Origin: GCA-003244245 sp963823755
GTDB lineage: Bacteria > Actinomycetota > Actinomycetes > Mycobacteriales > Pseudonocardiaceae
Direction of reading: 5' to 3'
Assembly (NCBI GenBank): GCA_963823755.1
Contig: CAWGMP010000028.1
Span: 124,001-188,000 of the forward strand
DNA: 64,000 bases
Shown: positions 24,636 through 33,531 of the stretch, in pieces
How the letters are laid out: each line of letters begins with the position of its first letter
Position numbering within the stretch: position 1 is the stretch's first letter
The notes under the pieces: model-generated
What the model saw: only the letters and a program-made list of their open reading frames with translations
Told to the model about the DNA's origin: nothing
Databases searched by the model: none
Position numbers and translations under genes: made by a program

Positions 24636-27086
24636 TCAAGGTTTGGTCGTGAGGGCGGGGATGCCGAGGTCGACGGCCGCCGGGCGGGGTGAGCGTCGTT
24701 CGACCTGAGCGAGTTTGTGGTTGGCGCCGTCGAGGCTGACCTGGAGTCCTTCGACGTCGCCGAGCCAGCCCTCGCGTTGGGCTTCGGCGATGCGGGCGGT
24801 GAGGTTGTCGCGGATCTCGACGAGCCGCTCGCGTTGGGCGGGGTCGGGCCAGAGCATCGAGCAGCGGATGCAGGCGTGCTCGTGGATGCAGGGTGTCCCG
24901 AACGCTCGGCCGCAGGTTCCGGTCGAGACCTTGCGGCGTTCGAAGTGGCCGAGGAACTCGGTCCACTCGTCGTCGGTCGGGACGCGGTATTCCTCGCTGG
25001 GGCGCAGTGCTCGCCGGCGAGCGAGGAACGCCAGGTGGGTTTGGATGGCCTCGTCGGGGTAGACGGCCTTGTAGCCCAGGGTGACGTTGATGTCGCGGTG
25101 CCCGGCGATGATCTGGGCGATGTGCGGCGGCAGGCCGGACAGGATGGCGTCGGTGATGAACATCCGCCGGAAGTCGTGCGGGGTGAAGTGCAACGGGCCG
25201 CCGGTCTCTGGATCGGTCAACGGGCTGTGCGTGAGAGCGGTGTTGAGCATGTTGCGGATCGCGCCTGGACAGATCCTGTGGTGCTCGGTGCCGAGTCTGC
25301 GTTGAAACAGCCAGGGGGCGGGCGCCAGCCATACGCACTCGGTTCGGTCGTAGGCGGGGATGACCGGGACCACCCCGGTGTTCTCGCGGACCCGACCGAT
25401 GATGGTGGACAGCACGTCGGCCAGCTCCGGGCTGACCACCAGCAGCCGCTCGGCGTCGGTCTTGGACGGCGCGATCTGCAGCAGCGGGACGAGCTCACCG
25501 GTGCTGGGCAGCCGGTATCGCACGAGGCTGTGATGGGTGATCTCCAGCAGTTCCTCGATCCGGACTCCGGTGGTTCTCAGGACCTCGACCGTGGCCCACG
25601 TCCAGAACGCGAGGTCTTCCTCCATTGCCGGGTCCCGCCGTTTCCCGCTGGCCGGGTCGTCGATCCAGACCTTGTCGCTGCGACCTGTGGTGAGGGAGCG
25701 GGTGAAGGTCTGTCCGGCGACACTGAAGCATTCCCCAGGCCGGGTTCGGCGGGCCGCCTGCAGGAGCGCGTCGGTGGTCTTGCGTCGCTCGTCGACGCTG
25801 CGCACCAGGATCGGCAGCACGGGCAGCCGTTGGCGGGTGCGGGCGTCCATGCGGGACTTGCGACGGCGCGCCGCCTTGCGCTGGTTGATCTCTTCTCCAC
25901 CGATCGGGCAGGGCGCGACCCACACTGCCCAACGGGCGGGGTCCTCGAGCGCCCACTGAGCCAGGTCCAGGTAGAACGCCCGGACCGGGGTCAGGCATTG
26001 GCGGTAACCGACTCGTTCCACGGTGAGCGTCGTCTTCTCGCCGGCGGTGGTGGTGACCGTCTTCGCCCGGGTGCGCAGCCGCTGCTTCCACGCGGCGGCG
26101 ACCTGGGCCGGTAGGTGCAGGCTGTCGATGCCGGGATGGTGACGTTCCAGGTCCTTCCAGAACACGTTGCCAAGATCTGCGGCGAGGGCGCGCAGGCTGC
26201 TGTAGTCCAACGCCGGCTGGCGTTCGCACAGGTAGTCCACCAGCAGGTCCCGCACCGGCCGGCAGGCCAGATCGAACCGGTCGATGAGCTCGGCCGGCGT
26301 GCGCTGACCGGCACTGCGCAGCTCCTGCAGCCGGGTCGGCGCGTCCGCCTCGAAGATCCCCAACTGGTGCAGGGTCCGGTAGAACGCGGTGGCGTTGCCC
26401 ATCGGGCTGCGGTGACAGCCGGCCTCGACGTCGAGCAGCTCCAGGACATCCCCGACGGTGACCTCGGCGAGCACGCCGCCCTTGGCACCGAGGATGACCG
26501 CGGCCCGGTGCAGCGTGTGCGTGCCGGCCGCGGCGGGCAGCTGCGCGTCGCGCTCGCACTGCTGCCGCAACCGGGCGAATCCGGCAGGGTCACGGGCCTG
26601 GGCCATGCCGCGGACCAAGGAACCCCCGCGGGGCACCGCAGCTACGAACCAGGTGGTGCTGGGTCGCACCAGGTCGGCGCAGATCGCCACCGCGAACGCC
26701 GCGCACAACGGGTCGGACCGCCCGTGCGGGTATCGGCCGCTCGCGCGCAGCCACTGCGCGGGAATCTGGCGCCACGCCGCGCCAGCAGCGTCTGCCCCGC
26801 TGGCCAGCCACCGGTCCTGCCAGGTCTGGCCGGGCTGGTCACCCAGCCAGTCCAACAACGCGGCCACCCCGTGGCGACGTCGCTTCTGGCCGCCGACGCT
26901 GTCAAGCGCGAACGGCCCACCGGTCAGCCGCTCGAGCACCTGCTCCCGGTCCAGCCTGGTGTCCGGCCATCCCGCGGCCGGTGCCCGGGCCACAAACCGG
27001 GTCTCGACGCACGCTGGCCCCACCGGCGGCGGCACCGGGCCACCGCGATCACGCACCGGGGCATCCCGCTCGACGGCGGCGATCAC
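24636..27086 (-). CDS. Tyrosine recombinase, TnpB-like (large)
   Basis: The 816-residue site-specific recombinase cuts and rejoins DNA through a tyrosine. The long N-terminal part is helical. The catalytic part shows Arg in RTTGVRIEELLEI, HxxR in FTPHDFRRMFI, His in IAGHRDINVTLGY and the nucleophile Tyr just after. A C-terminal segment with several Cys/His (CGRAFGTPCIHEHACIRC) suggests a metal-binding finger and is followed by a coiled coil. Start: GTG at 27086 overlaps the tnpA stop as GTGA; the frame upstream of that is only a shadow of tnpA. All catalytic residues are present. Confidence 0.85.
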   Translation of the reverse strand: MIAAVERDAPVRDRGGPVPPPVGPACVETRFVARAPAAGWPDTRLDREQVLERLTGGPFALDSVGGQKRRRHGVAALLDWLGDQPGQTWQDRWLASGADAAGAAWRQIPAQWLRASGRYPHGRSDPLCAAFAVAICADLVRPSTTWFVAAVPRGGSLVRGMAQARDPAGFARLRQQCERDAQLPAAAGTHTLHRAAVILGAKGGVLAEVTVGDVLELLDVEAGCHRSPMGNATAFYRTLHQLGIFEADAPTRLQELRSAGQRTPAELIDRFDLACRPVRDLLVDYLCERQPALDYSSLRALAADLGNVFWKDLERHHPGIDSLHLPAQVAAAWKQRLRTRAKTVTTTAGEKTTLTVERVGYRQCLTPVRAFYLDLAQWALEDPARWAVWVAPCPIGGEEINQRKAARRRKSRMDARTRQRLPVLPILVRSVDERRKTTDALLQAARRTRPGECFSVAGQTFTRSLTTGRSDKVWIDDPASGKRRDPAMEEDLAFWTWATVEVLRTTGVRIEELLEITHHSLVRYRLPSTGELVPLLQIAPSKTDAERLLVVSPELADVLSTIIGRVRENTGVVPVIPAYDRTECVWLAPAPWLFQRRLGTEHHRICPGAIRNMLNTALTHSPLTDPETGGPLHFTPHDFRRMFITDAILSGLPPHIAQIIAGHRDINVTLGYKAVYPDEAIQTHLAFLARRRALRPSEEYRVPTDDEWTEFLGHFERRKVSTGTCGRAFGTPCIHEHACIRCSMLWPDPAQRERLVEIRDNLTARIAEAQREGWLGDVEGLQVSLDGANHKLAQVERRSPRPAAVDLGIPALTTKP

Positions 27087-28315
27087 GACAGCTGGTTCCC
27101 GAACAGCACCGCCAGGCTCTCCGGCCGGTAGCCGGGCGCCGCGGCGGGAGCGGCGCGGGCGGCGGCCCGTCGGGTCTGCTCGTCGTGGTGGGCCAGCACC
27201 CGACGGACCACGTCCTGCTTGCGGGGCGTCAGATAGATCTGCGTCGTGGTCAGCTGAGCGTGGCCCAGGACGAACTGCACATCGGTCAGCGGCAGGTCCG
27301 GGTCCTCGGCCATCCGGTAGGCGGCAGTGTGCCGCAGCGAGTGCAGCGTCGCCGACGTGCCAGCCCGCTCGTTGACCCGCTCGAACATCCGATGCACCGC
27401 GTGATAGGTCAGCGGACGCGCCGGGGCCCGCAACGTCCACCACAGAGAGCGGGTCCGTCCCCGCGGGATCCGCTCAGACATCTCCACCTGGTAGAGCCGC
27501 AACCAGACGAACGCATCCGGCGACGCCGGCAGCTGCGCGACCTCGCGGCTACCCTTGCGCACCACCGTGATCAGCTGGCGCCCCGGGTCGACCCCACCCT
27601 GGGTGACCGACAGCAGTTCACTCGCCCGCGCCCCGGTGGAGACGTAGAACGCCACCAACGCCCGGTCCCGGTGCGAGCCCAGCCGGGCGAAGATCTCGTT
27701 GAACTGCTCGTCCGGGACGCTGCGCGGCAACCGGGTCGGCACCGTCGGCCGGTAGAGCCCGCTCTTCTCATGCCGCAGTGGGTCCATCGGGTTGCGGTGC
27801 GCGTGCGCACGACGGCCTCACCGGGACCGATCCAACGGGAACGGGTTGAGAATCGGTCCGGTCCCGGCGTCGAGGTGGAAATCGTAGAAGCTGCGCAGCA
27901 CCGTCTCGCTGTGCGCGCGCACCGACGCCGCATACGGCCGGACACGCAGCCCGCCACCGGGCCGAGCACCGGTGGCCGCCGGCTCGTCTCGGCGGCGCCA
28001 GTGCAGGCGCACCGGCTTGCCCGCGACCTGCAGCCACCGACAGAAGTCCCGGGCCTCGACCCGGGTCGCCTGGTCCCAACCGACCTCGACAGCCCACAAG
28101 AACCGGAACCACCGCAACAGGTCCAGAGCATACGAGCGGGCCGTCGCCGCCGACCGACCCGCCGCCTGCAGATCCCCCAGAAAGACCGCGACCGACTCCA
28201 CCGCGATCCCGTCAAAGTCGACGAGCCGGTAGGGCTCCCACGTGTCGTCCGTCGCGACGACACGACCGACCTGCGGCACGACCAGAGCACTCAGATCCCT
28301 TGAGGTCTCCTGCAC
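27083..28315 (-). pseudogene. Tyrosine recombinase, TnpA-like, in-frame TGA
   Basis: The N-terminal core-binding domain (VESVAVFLGDLQAAGRSAAT, then ARSYALDLLRWFRFL) ends at TGA 27818-27820. In the same frame the catalytic domain continues from about 27787 (RLPRSVPDEQFNEIFARL), with Arg in STGARASELLS, HxxR in LHSLRHTAAY, and His plus Tyr in LGHAQLTTTQIYL. The one stop splits an otherwise complete 410-codon gene, so it is a nonsense mutant, or needs readthrough, or is made as two parts. tnpB overlaps its end by GTGA. Confidence 0.82.
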
Positions 28316-28386
28316 GGCGGATCAACGAGACAACCGGAAAACGGTCACTGAACAGCAGAAACACTCGAAGTAGTTCAGTCAACAGG

Positions 28387-29487
28387 TAGTGTGGCCATGA
28401 TTCTGGGCCCGGATCGGGTCTTGATCTGGGATTTGTCCTCCTGGTAGACGGTGTCGCGGATCCAGTGGAGGGATTCGATCGACCACTGTTCCCGGACGTA
28501 GTTAGCCAGGTTGGCGGGGCTTGCCTGGTCGGGTTTCGGGCTGGCGACACCCAAGGCGGCGACGGCGGAGATCGGCCCGCCACGGAAGTCGCTGACGTAG
28601 CGTTCGATGAGGAAAACCTGATTGACGTGTGGGAACGGCAGATCGGGCGGGGCGGGTAGCACCTGGATGGTCCGGGTGGTGAGTCGGCCGTGACCTTTGT
28701 CGACGCTGCGGTGTGCGACGGGGACGTCCTGCCATGCCAGGGCGTCGAGGGCATCGAAGAGGGCTCGCCGGTTCTCCTTCACCGGGAACACAAACTGGCC
28801 GCCGCGTTCGTGAATGTGCTGCGCGGTGGCCTTCACCGTATGCAACGCATCAGCGGTCACGATCTTGTTGTTCAGGTCGATCCGGCCGAGCACCGCTGTC
28901 GCCATCGGCACCTCATTGGTCTTCGCGCCAACCTCGGCTTGGGCGGCGACCACCGAGGTGGCGGCGTCCGGACCAGCCAAGGCCGCCAGCAGATGTCTCT
29001 GATTCCCCTCGGCGTCCTTGGCGCCACGGATCGTCTTACCATCCAGCCTCACCTGCATCAACACCGGCGAGTCGCCACAACCATCGGCACCCGGCGCTGC
29101 GGTGAGCCCGGCCAGACCCGTCAGCCACCTGCCGACCGCGGCATCGAAGGCCTCGGCATCAGCGTCGGTGAGCACTCGCCAGATCGTGGTCTTCGATGCT
29201 GACCCGGTGGGCAGAGCACCGGCACGGATGTACAGATCCGCCAGGACCGTAGCCGGAACATCGCTGACCCAGCCGGTGATGGCGGTGTATCCCCTCATTC
29301 CGGCCACCACCGCTGCGGCGGCCAGGGCCAGCACCACCGAGACCGGATGATCACGACCTTGATCCGACCGGCCATCACTTACTCCGCCCAACAGTTCCAG
29401 CAGGTCAGCACACGCTTGGGCGACCGGTACCGAGTCCACCGGCCCAGCTGGCGCGGGCACGGCGGTGTCACTGACAGACTGAACCAC
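28387..29487 (-). pseudogene. ISAs1-family transposase, N-terminal 367 codons
   Basis: Features: ELLGGVSDGRSDQGRDHPVS-VVLALAAAA (DDE_Tnp_1-associated N-domain), LDGKTIRGAKDAEGNQRHLL with the first catalytic Asp, IVTADALHTVKATAQHI with the second, and YVREQWSIESLHWIRDTVYQ-ED with the Glu. The gene is cut after GPRIMATL by the Tn554-like element, where a few foreign codons and a stop follow. The catalytic core is whole but the C-terminal 38 residues are at 24471-24587. Confidence 0.9.
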
Positions 29488-29637
29488 GACGAAGCTCCGG
29501 GGACACGATCGGTGAGATGATCACCGTCCATATCGGAGCTTCGTCGCCTCACCACCCAGGCACGCCGCACGTGATCAAATCGCATCAACCCGCGAGGGAA
29601 CCCCAACTCAACCCATCGCGATCTTGGAACAGCCGTG

Positions 29638-29647
29638 AGTCAGGTAA
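29638..29647. repeat. Target-site duplication of the first ISAs1 element, right copy
   Basis: AGTCAGGTAA, identical to 24445-24454. Confidence 0.88.
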
Positions 29648-30037
29648 CTCGGCGCAACAGAGGCAGTACGGCAACAGCTACTGTATCGCTCAGCAGTTGT
29701 AGTTAGTTCCCCACGCCGCTAATGATGGTAAACGCTGTGGTGGCTGACAGAATAAGCAGGTTACGACGCGGGCTTGCTCGACGCAAGTCACGATGATGCC
29801 GCGGAACCGGACCGGACCGGAGACGAACATCGCGCCGCAGTTTGATCTCGGCCTTGACCTCGAGGGTCGTCTCCGGTGTGGGTCTCGAGGGTCATCACTG
29901 GCGCTGCTGGACGCCACCGTGCCTTACCAGAGGGGTGCACATACGTAATCCGATCGAGATGTACCCAATGTTGCCGAGATTTCCTCATAGCCGCATTTCC
30001 GGCAGGTAAGTTTACCGGGGATGGGGGGATCTGTTGA
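29648..30037. other. Upstream region of the MFS gene
   Basis: No gene recognised on either strand. A G-rich purine run (GGGGATGGGGGG) ends 11 bp before the MFS start and may serve as its ribosome site. Confidence 0.4.
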
Positions 30038-31264
30038 ATGATGCGCGGTCTGGGTCGAGATATCACGACTACTGCGGTGATTATGGGGGGTTCGGCGCTC
30101 GGTGATGTGGCCGCGCAGGTGGCCTTGGTGTTACGGGTGCACGAAGATGCTGGCTCGGCATGGGCGGTGACTGCCCTGTTGCTGGCCGGCAACCTGCCAC
30201 CAGTCTTCTTGGCGCGCCCGGCCGGAGCGATGGTTGATCGATATGACAACCGGGTGTTGATGGTGGGGTGCGCGCTGGCTCAGGCATTGGTGTGCCTACC
30301 CCTAGCGGTGTGCGCCTCGATCGGAGTGACGCTGACGCTGGTGGCCGCACTCGCAACGCTGACTACGGTCGCCGGGCTAGCCCGTAACGCGCTGGTGCCT
30401 GACATGGTCGCAGCGCCGCGACTGCTGCGTGCCAACGCTGCACTGCGGGGAGCGACCGCGATCGGTCGGATGGCGGGGTGGCCGATCGGCGGATTTCTGA
30501 CCGGAATGCTAGGTAGCGGCTCAGTGCTCCTGCTGGACGCGGCGAGCTTCGTGGTGCTAGCCGCTGGAGCCATGCTGATCCATACCCGGCGGACACCTGG
30601 CGCAGCGTCCGGTCCAGACCCTGGTGGGGGGATCCGGGGACGGACTGGTGCAGCGGTGGATCCGATTCTGACGCTGGTAGCTGGCAGTGTGGGTCTGGTC
30701 TTGCTGTTCGTGTCGACTACCAATGTCGCTCAGGTGTTTTTTGTGAAAGACATCTTGGGCGCCAGCGACACCGGCTATGGCGTCATCAGCGCCTGCTGGA
30801 TGGTCGGGGCGGTGCTTGCCGTCCCGGTGCTGGCGCACGGGCGCTGCACTCGTGGTGCACTCGCATCAACGGTCGTTGCCAGCGAAGCGGCGACTGGTTT
30901 AGCCGTGTTTGGTGCGGGGTTGTCCTCCTCACCGATTATTGCCGGTGCCTGGTATGTGCTGGGCGGATTGGGTAGCAGCTCGATGCTGATCGCCGGAGCG
31001 ACACTGAGACAGTTGGTCGCGCCGGAGGCAGAGCGGGGGCGTGTCCTGGCCCTCTATAACACTTTGGCGAATGCGGCGATCGTGGTCGCGCTGGGGACCA
31101 GCGTGGCGTTGATGAGCTGGGTGGGCGCCCGCGGTGTCTTTCTAGCAGCCGGAGTCCTGGCGGTCATGGCCGCAGCACTCACGGGAGGCGTCCTAAGGGT
31201 CCTCCCCGAGTTAGCTCTGAAACCTGCGAGGAGATCAGGTAGTTCGGTCAGCAAGCGGGCCTGA
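30038..31264 (+). CDS. MFS transporter, drug/metabolite exporter type
   Basis: The 408-residue protein has about 11-12 membrane helices. The loop 2-3 signature is present as ARPAGAMVDRYDNRVLMVG, and GWPIGGFLTGMLGSGSVLLL-DAASF corresponds to the helix 5-6 region of the MFS_3/enterobactin-exporter-like group. The C-terminus is basic. Lying in the island next to the peptide-modification cluster, it is a candidate exporter or self-resistance pump for the product. Nothing in the sequence fixes the substrate, and mobile elements separate it from the operon. Confidence 0.8.
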   Translation: MMRGLGRDITTTAVIMGGSALGDVAAQVALVLRVHEDAGSAWAVTALLLAGNLPPVFLARPAGAMVDRYDNRVLMVGCALAQALVCLPLAVCASIGVTLTLVAALATLTTVAGLARNALVPDMVAAPRLLRANAALRGATAIGRMAGWPIGGFLTGMLGSGSVLLLDAASFVVLAAGAMLIHTRRTPGAASGPDPGGGIRGRTGAAVDPILTLVAGSVGLVLLFVSTTNVAQVFFVKDILGASDTGYGVISACWMVGAVLAVPVLAHGRCTRGALASTVVASEAATGLAVFGAGLSSSPIIAGAWYVLGGLGSSSMLIAGATLRQLVAPEAERGRVLALYNTLANAAIVVALGTSVALMSWVGARGVFLAAGVLAVMAAALTGGVLRVLPELALKPARRSGSSVSKRA

Positions 31265-31361
31265 GGGGCATTATCGACGTGGCCCCCGCCATAGGTGAGC
31301 TGGCTGGAGTTCGGTGGGCACTGTTGCGTCGGCGAGTCATGAGGTGGAGCAGGCTGGGCCG

Positions 31362-32071
31362 ATGCGTCGTCATCTCGCCCGAGCGCCCGTACCGAGGTCC
31401 GGTTTCGCTGGGTTCCGCTTCCCACCCGATGTGATCATGGTGGCGGTGCGCTGGTACCTCCAGTATGGCCTGCCCTACCGGGATGTCGAGGACCTGCTGG
31501 CCGAGCGTGGTATTGATGTCGACCACGTGACGATCTATCGCTGGGTGCAGCAGTTCACTCCGCTGCTGATCGAGGCTGCCCGACCCTGCCGGCATGCCTC
31601 GGGTGATCGGTGGTTTGTCGATGAGACCTACGTCAAGGTCGCTGGCCGGTGGGTCTACCTGAACCGGGCGGTCGACCAGTTCGGGCAGGTCATTGACGTG
31701 CTGGTGGCCCAGAAGCGAGACTTGGCGGCCACGCGCCGATTCCTCACCCGCGCACTACAGCACAGCCCGCGACCCACTGAGGTCACGACTGACCAAGCAC
31801 CGGCCTACCCCCGAGTGGTCGATGAGCTGCTGCCAGCCGCCTGTCACGTCACCGAGCAGTATGCCAACAACCCTGTCGAAGCCGATCATGGCCGGCTGAA
31901 GGCCCAGCTGCGGCCAATGCGCGGCCTAAAACGGCTCCGTTCGGCACACGTGATCAGTACCGGACACGCGTTCCTCCAGAATCTGCGCCGCGACACTACG
32001 AACTCGGGATGGAGGCGGACCTACGCCGCCAGCTTCCGGCAGCCTTCGCCGAACTCGCTCTGGCCATCTGA
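31362..32071 (+). pseudogene. IS6-family transposase, late frameshift
   Basis: The frame contains FRFPPDVIMVAVRWYLQYGL, PYRDVEDLLAERGIDVDHVT, DRWFVDETYVKVAGRWVYL, TTDQAPAYPRV and PVEADHGRLKAQLRPMRGLK: a full IS6 core with its DDE triad. Near 31995 one base is missing (CGCCGCGACACTAC for an expected CGCCGCGGACACTAC). The last 25 residues (HYELGMEADLRRQLPAAFAE-LALAI) are therefore read in another frame, with the old stop at 32069-32071; the shifted frame runs on to 32111. Catalytic residues are intact, so residual activity is possible. Confidence 0.85.
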
Positions 32072-32247
32072 CCACAGCACGCCGTGGCTATATCCGCCCA
32101 CCCCCGGCTAACGCAACACCGCCGACGGGCGTGACACGGAACCCGTCGCCCGCGAAACGCATGCCATTGCTTGCGTCGCGAGTCGCGTCCGTTCTGTGCT
32201 GGTTGACCTCCGCACAAGATCGCGGCCGAGGTGGCTTTGCAAATGAA

Positions 32248-32269
32248 AATGCAACCAGGCCTGCAACCG
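32248..32269. repeat. Paired TGCAACC repeats inside the right island end
   Basis: TGCAACC at 32250 and 32262, 12 bp apart and in the same orientation, mirrors the pair at 10223/10235. The pair lies 45-64 bp inside the tRNA-derived core. Confidence 0.6.
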
Positions 32270-32313
32270 TTGATCAAAATCCGAGCAAGATCAACATTAT
32301 TTTCCCTGGTCAA

Positions 32314-32403
32314 TGGCGGTAGCGGTGGGATTTGAACCCACGGAGGGCGTGAACCCTCACGCGCTTTCGAGGCGCGCTCCTTCGGCCGCTCGGACACGCT
32401 ACC
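32314..32403 (-). tRNA. tRNA-Ser(CGA)
   Basis: The 90-nt gene reads UCG. The acceptor stem GGTAGCG pairs with CGCTACC, followed by discriminator G and encoded CCA. The anticodon loop is CTCGAAA on a CGCGC/GCGCG stem, a long class-II variable arm follows (TGAGGGTTCACGCCCTCC), and the T-arm contains TTCAAAT. Its 3' half, 32314-32372, is the right attachment site of the island and is duplicated exactly at 10069-10127, so the gene was rebuilt on integration. tadA lies just upstream on the same strand. Confidence 0.95.
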
Positions 32404-32436
32404 GCTGGCCAGGATACCGGACGCCCGCCGCGACAC

Positions 32437-32478
32437 TGTGAGTGGCGATGCGAGTTCTGGCTCGCATCGCCACTCACA
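32437..32478 (-). terminator. 18-bp hairpin overlapping the tadA stop
   Basis: TGTGAGTGGCGATGCGAG and its exact complement flank a 6-nt loop. The stem contains the tadA stop codon, so transcription of tadA probably ends here, before the tRNA. Confidence 0.72.
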
Positions 32479-32959
32479 GGCGCCGAAGGCGCATGAACCC
32501 GGTGAGCAGGGCGGCGCACTCGGCTGCGAGGACGCCCCCGATGACCTGTGGGCGATGATTCAACCGACGATCCCGGACGACGTCCCACAGCGAGCCGACC
32601 GCACCGGTCTTGGGCTCCCAGGCACCGAAGACCAGACGGTCCACCCGGGCCGCCACCAGGGCGCCCGCGCACATCGTGCACGGCTCCACGGTGACCGCCA
32701 GGGTGCAGCCACTCAGCCGCCAGCCGTCATCCCGCCCGCCCCGGCGCAGCCGGACCGCCCCGGCACGGAGGGCCAGCACCTCCGCGTGCGCGGTCGGGTC
32801 CCCGGTGACTTCCCGGGCGTTGCAGGCCGCCGCCAGCTCGACGCCGTCGGCGTCCACCAACACCGCCCCGATCGGGACGTCGCCGGTAGCCACCGCGCCA
32901 CCGGCGACCTCGATCGCGCGCCGCACCAGCGCCAGGTCGGCACCGGTCACGGCGGTCAT
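32474..32959 (-). CDS. tadA: tRNA adenosine(34) deaminase
   Basis: The enzyme converts A34 to inosine in tRNA-Arg(ACG). The 161-residue protein has the zinc/catalytic motif HAE in DPTAHAEVLALRAGA and the PCTMC motif in LAVTVEPCTMCAGALVAARV, where a proton-shuttling Glu and three zinc ligands lie. Length is normal. Start ATG 32959 overlaps the previous gene's stop as ATGA, implying coupling with the actinobacterial TadA-associated protein. Confidence 0.95.
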   Translation of the reverse strand: MTAVTGADLALVRRAIEVAGGAVATGDVPIGAVLVDADGVELAAACNAREVTGDPTAHAEVLALRAGAVRLRRGGRDDGWRLSGCTLAVTVEPCTMCAGALVAARVDRLVFGAWEPKTGAVGSLWDVVRDRRLNHRPQVIGGVLAAECAALLTGFMRLRRL

Positions 32960-33441
32960 CCGGGCTGCTTCTCCAGCAGGGCGGACAGTTGCGTCCGGAA
33001 CCCGCACCGCTGAGCGATCATGTCGAGCTGCTCGTCCGGGTACAGGTCCACCTCATCGATGATCACCTGCATCTCCTCTGCGGGCAGCCCCAGGTCGGCG
33101 AGCAGACCGAGGTCGCCCTCCGGCCAGACGTCGTCGGCATCCGCTGCATCCTCTTCGGGGACCTCGACGCGCAGCAGGTCCAGCACGTCGGCGGCGATGT
33201 CGTAGTCCAGCGCGGCGACGGCGTCGGACAGCAGTAACGACACACCGCCGGGCACCGGTCTTACCACGACGAAGAACTCGTCGTCGACGTCGAGCAGCCC
33301 GAAGACCGCCCCGGTGGAGCGCTGCCCGCGCAGCTCAGTGATGGCCGCGTCGAGGTCTTTGAGGGCCGCCGAGTCCAGCGGGGTGCACTGCCAGCGCCCG
33401 TCCTCGCGAACCACGGCAACGGCGAAGCCGGTGACCGACAT
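32956..33441 (-). CDS. tRNA adenosine deaminase-associated protein
   Basis: The 161-residue acidic protein starts MSVTGFAVAVVREDGRWQCT and has a low-complexity acidic middle (VEVPEEDAADADDVWPEGDL). It is a conserved actinobacterial family always encoded next to tadA; its role is unknown, and it may regulate or partner TadA. ATG 33441 begins the conserved domain; the reading frame stays open upstream but without features. It overlaps tadA by 4 bp. Confidence 0.88.
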   Translation of the reverse strand: MSVTGFAVAVVREDGRWQCTPLDSAALKDLDAAITELRGQRSTGAVFGLLDVDDEFFVVVRPVPGGVSLLLSDAVAALDYDIAADVLDLLRVEVPEEDAADADDVWPEGDLGLLADLGLPAEEMQVIIDEVDLYPDEQLDMIAQRCGFRTQLSALLEKQPG

Positions 33442-33531
33442 GACAACAGTATGCGCCGTCTGGCTGCACACGGAAGTGCGATCACCGATCAGACCGGTCG
33501 AGAGGTGGATGACGTGCGAGAATGCAGGGTT

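Larger units (their letters stand above)
24588..28386 (-). mobile_element. Tn554-like element with two tyrosine recombinases
   Basis: About 3.8 kb inserted in the ISAs1 transposase gene. It carries two large tyrosine recombinases in tandem, as in Tn554 (tnpA-tnpB), and no recognisable tnpC or cargo. No target duplication or long inverted repeats are seen at the ends (CATTCTCTGAACT and, complemented, CCTGTTGACTGAACT), which fits the Tn554 type. Boundaries may shift by a base or two. The tnpA copy has an internal stop, so the element may no longer move. Confidence 0.78.
24455..29637 (-). mobile_element. ISAs1-family element carrying a nested insertion
   Basis: Ends are CACGGCCGTTCCAAGATC at 24455-24472 and its complement with one mismatch at 29620-29637, bounded by a 10-bp direct repeat. 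Taking out the nested 24588-28386 leaves 1384 bp, a normal size for the family. The transposase gene runs on the minus strand in two pieces. Confidence 0.88.

Noticed and set aside
27087..27443. N-terminal extension of the TnpB-like recombinase
   Set aside because: This part overlaps tnpA out of frame and is Pro/Arg/Gly-rich shadow text; the GTGA overlap at 27086 gives a natural start.
10069..32372. The Tn554-like recombinases as the island's own integrase
   Set aside because: They lie inside an ISAs1 transposase gene in the interior of the island, not next to an attachment site, and Tn554-type enzymes do not usually target tRNA 3' ends.
32613..33062. Plus-strand open frames across tadA and its partner
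   Set aside because: They are out-of-frame shadows; the minus-strand genes carry clear motifs and a 4-bp overlap.
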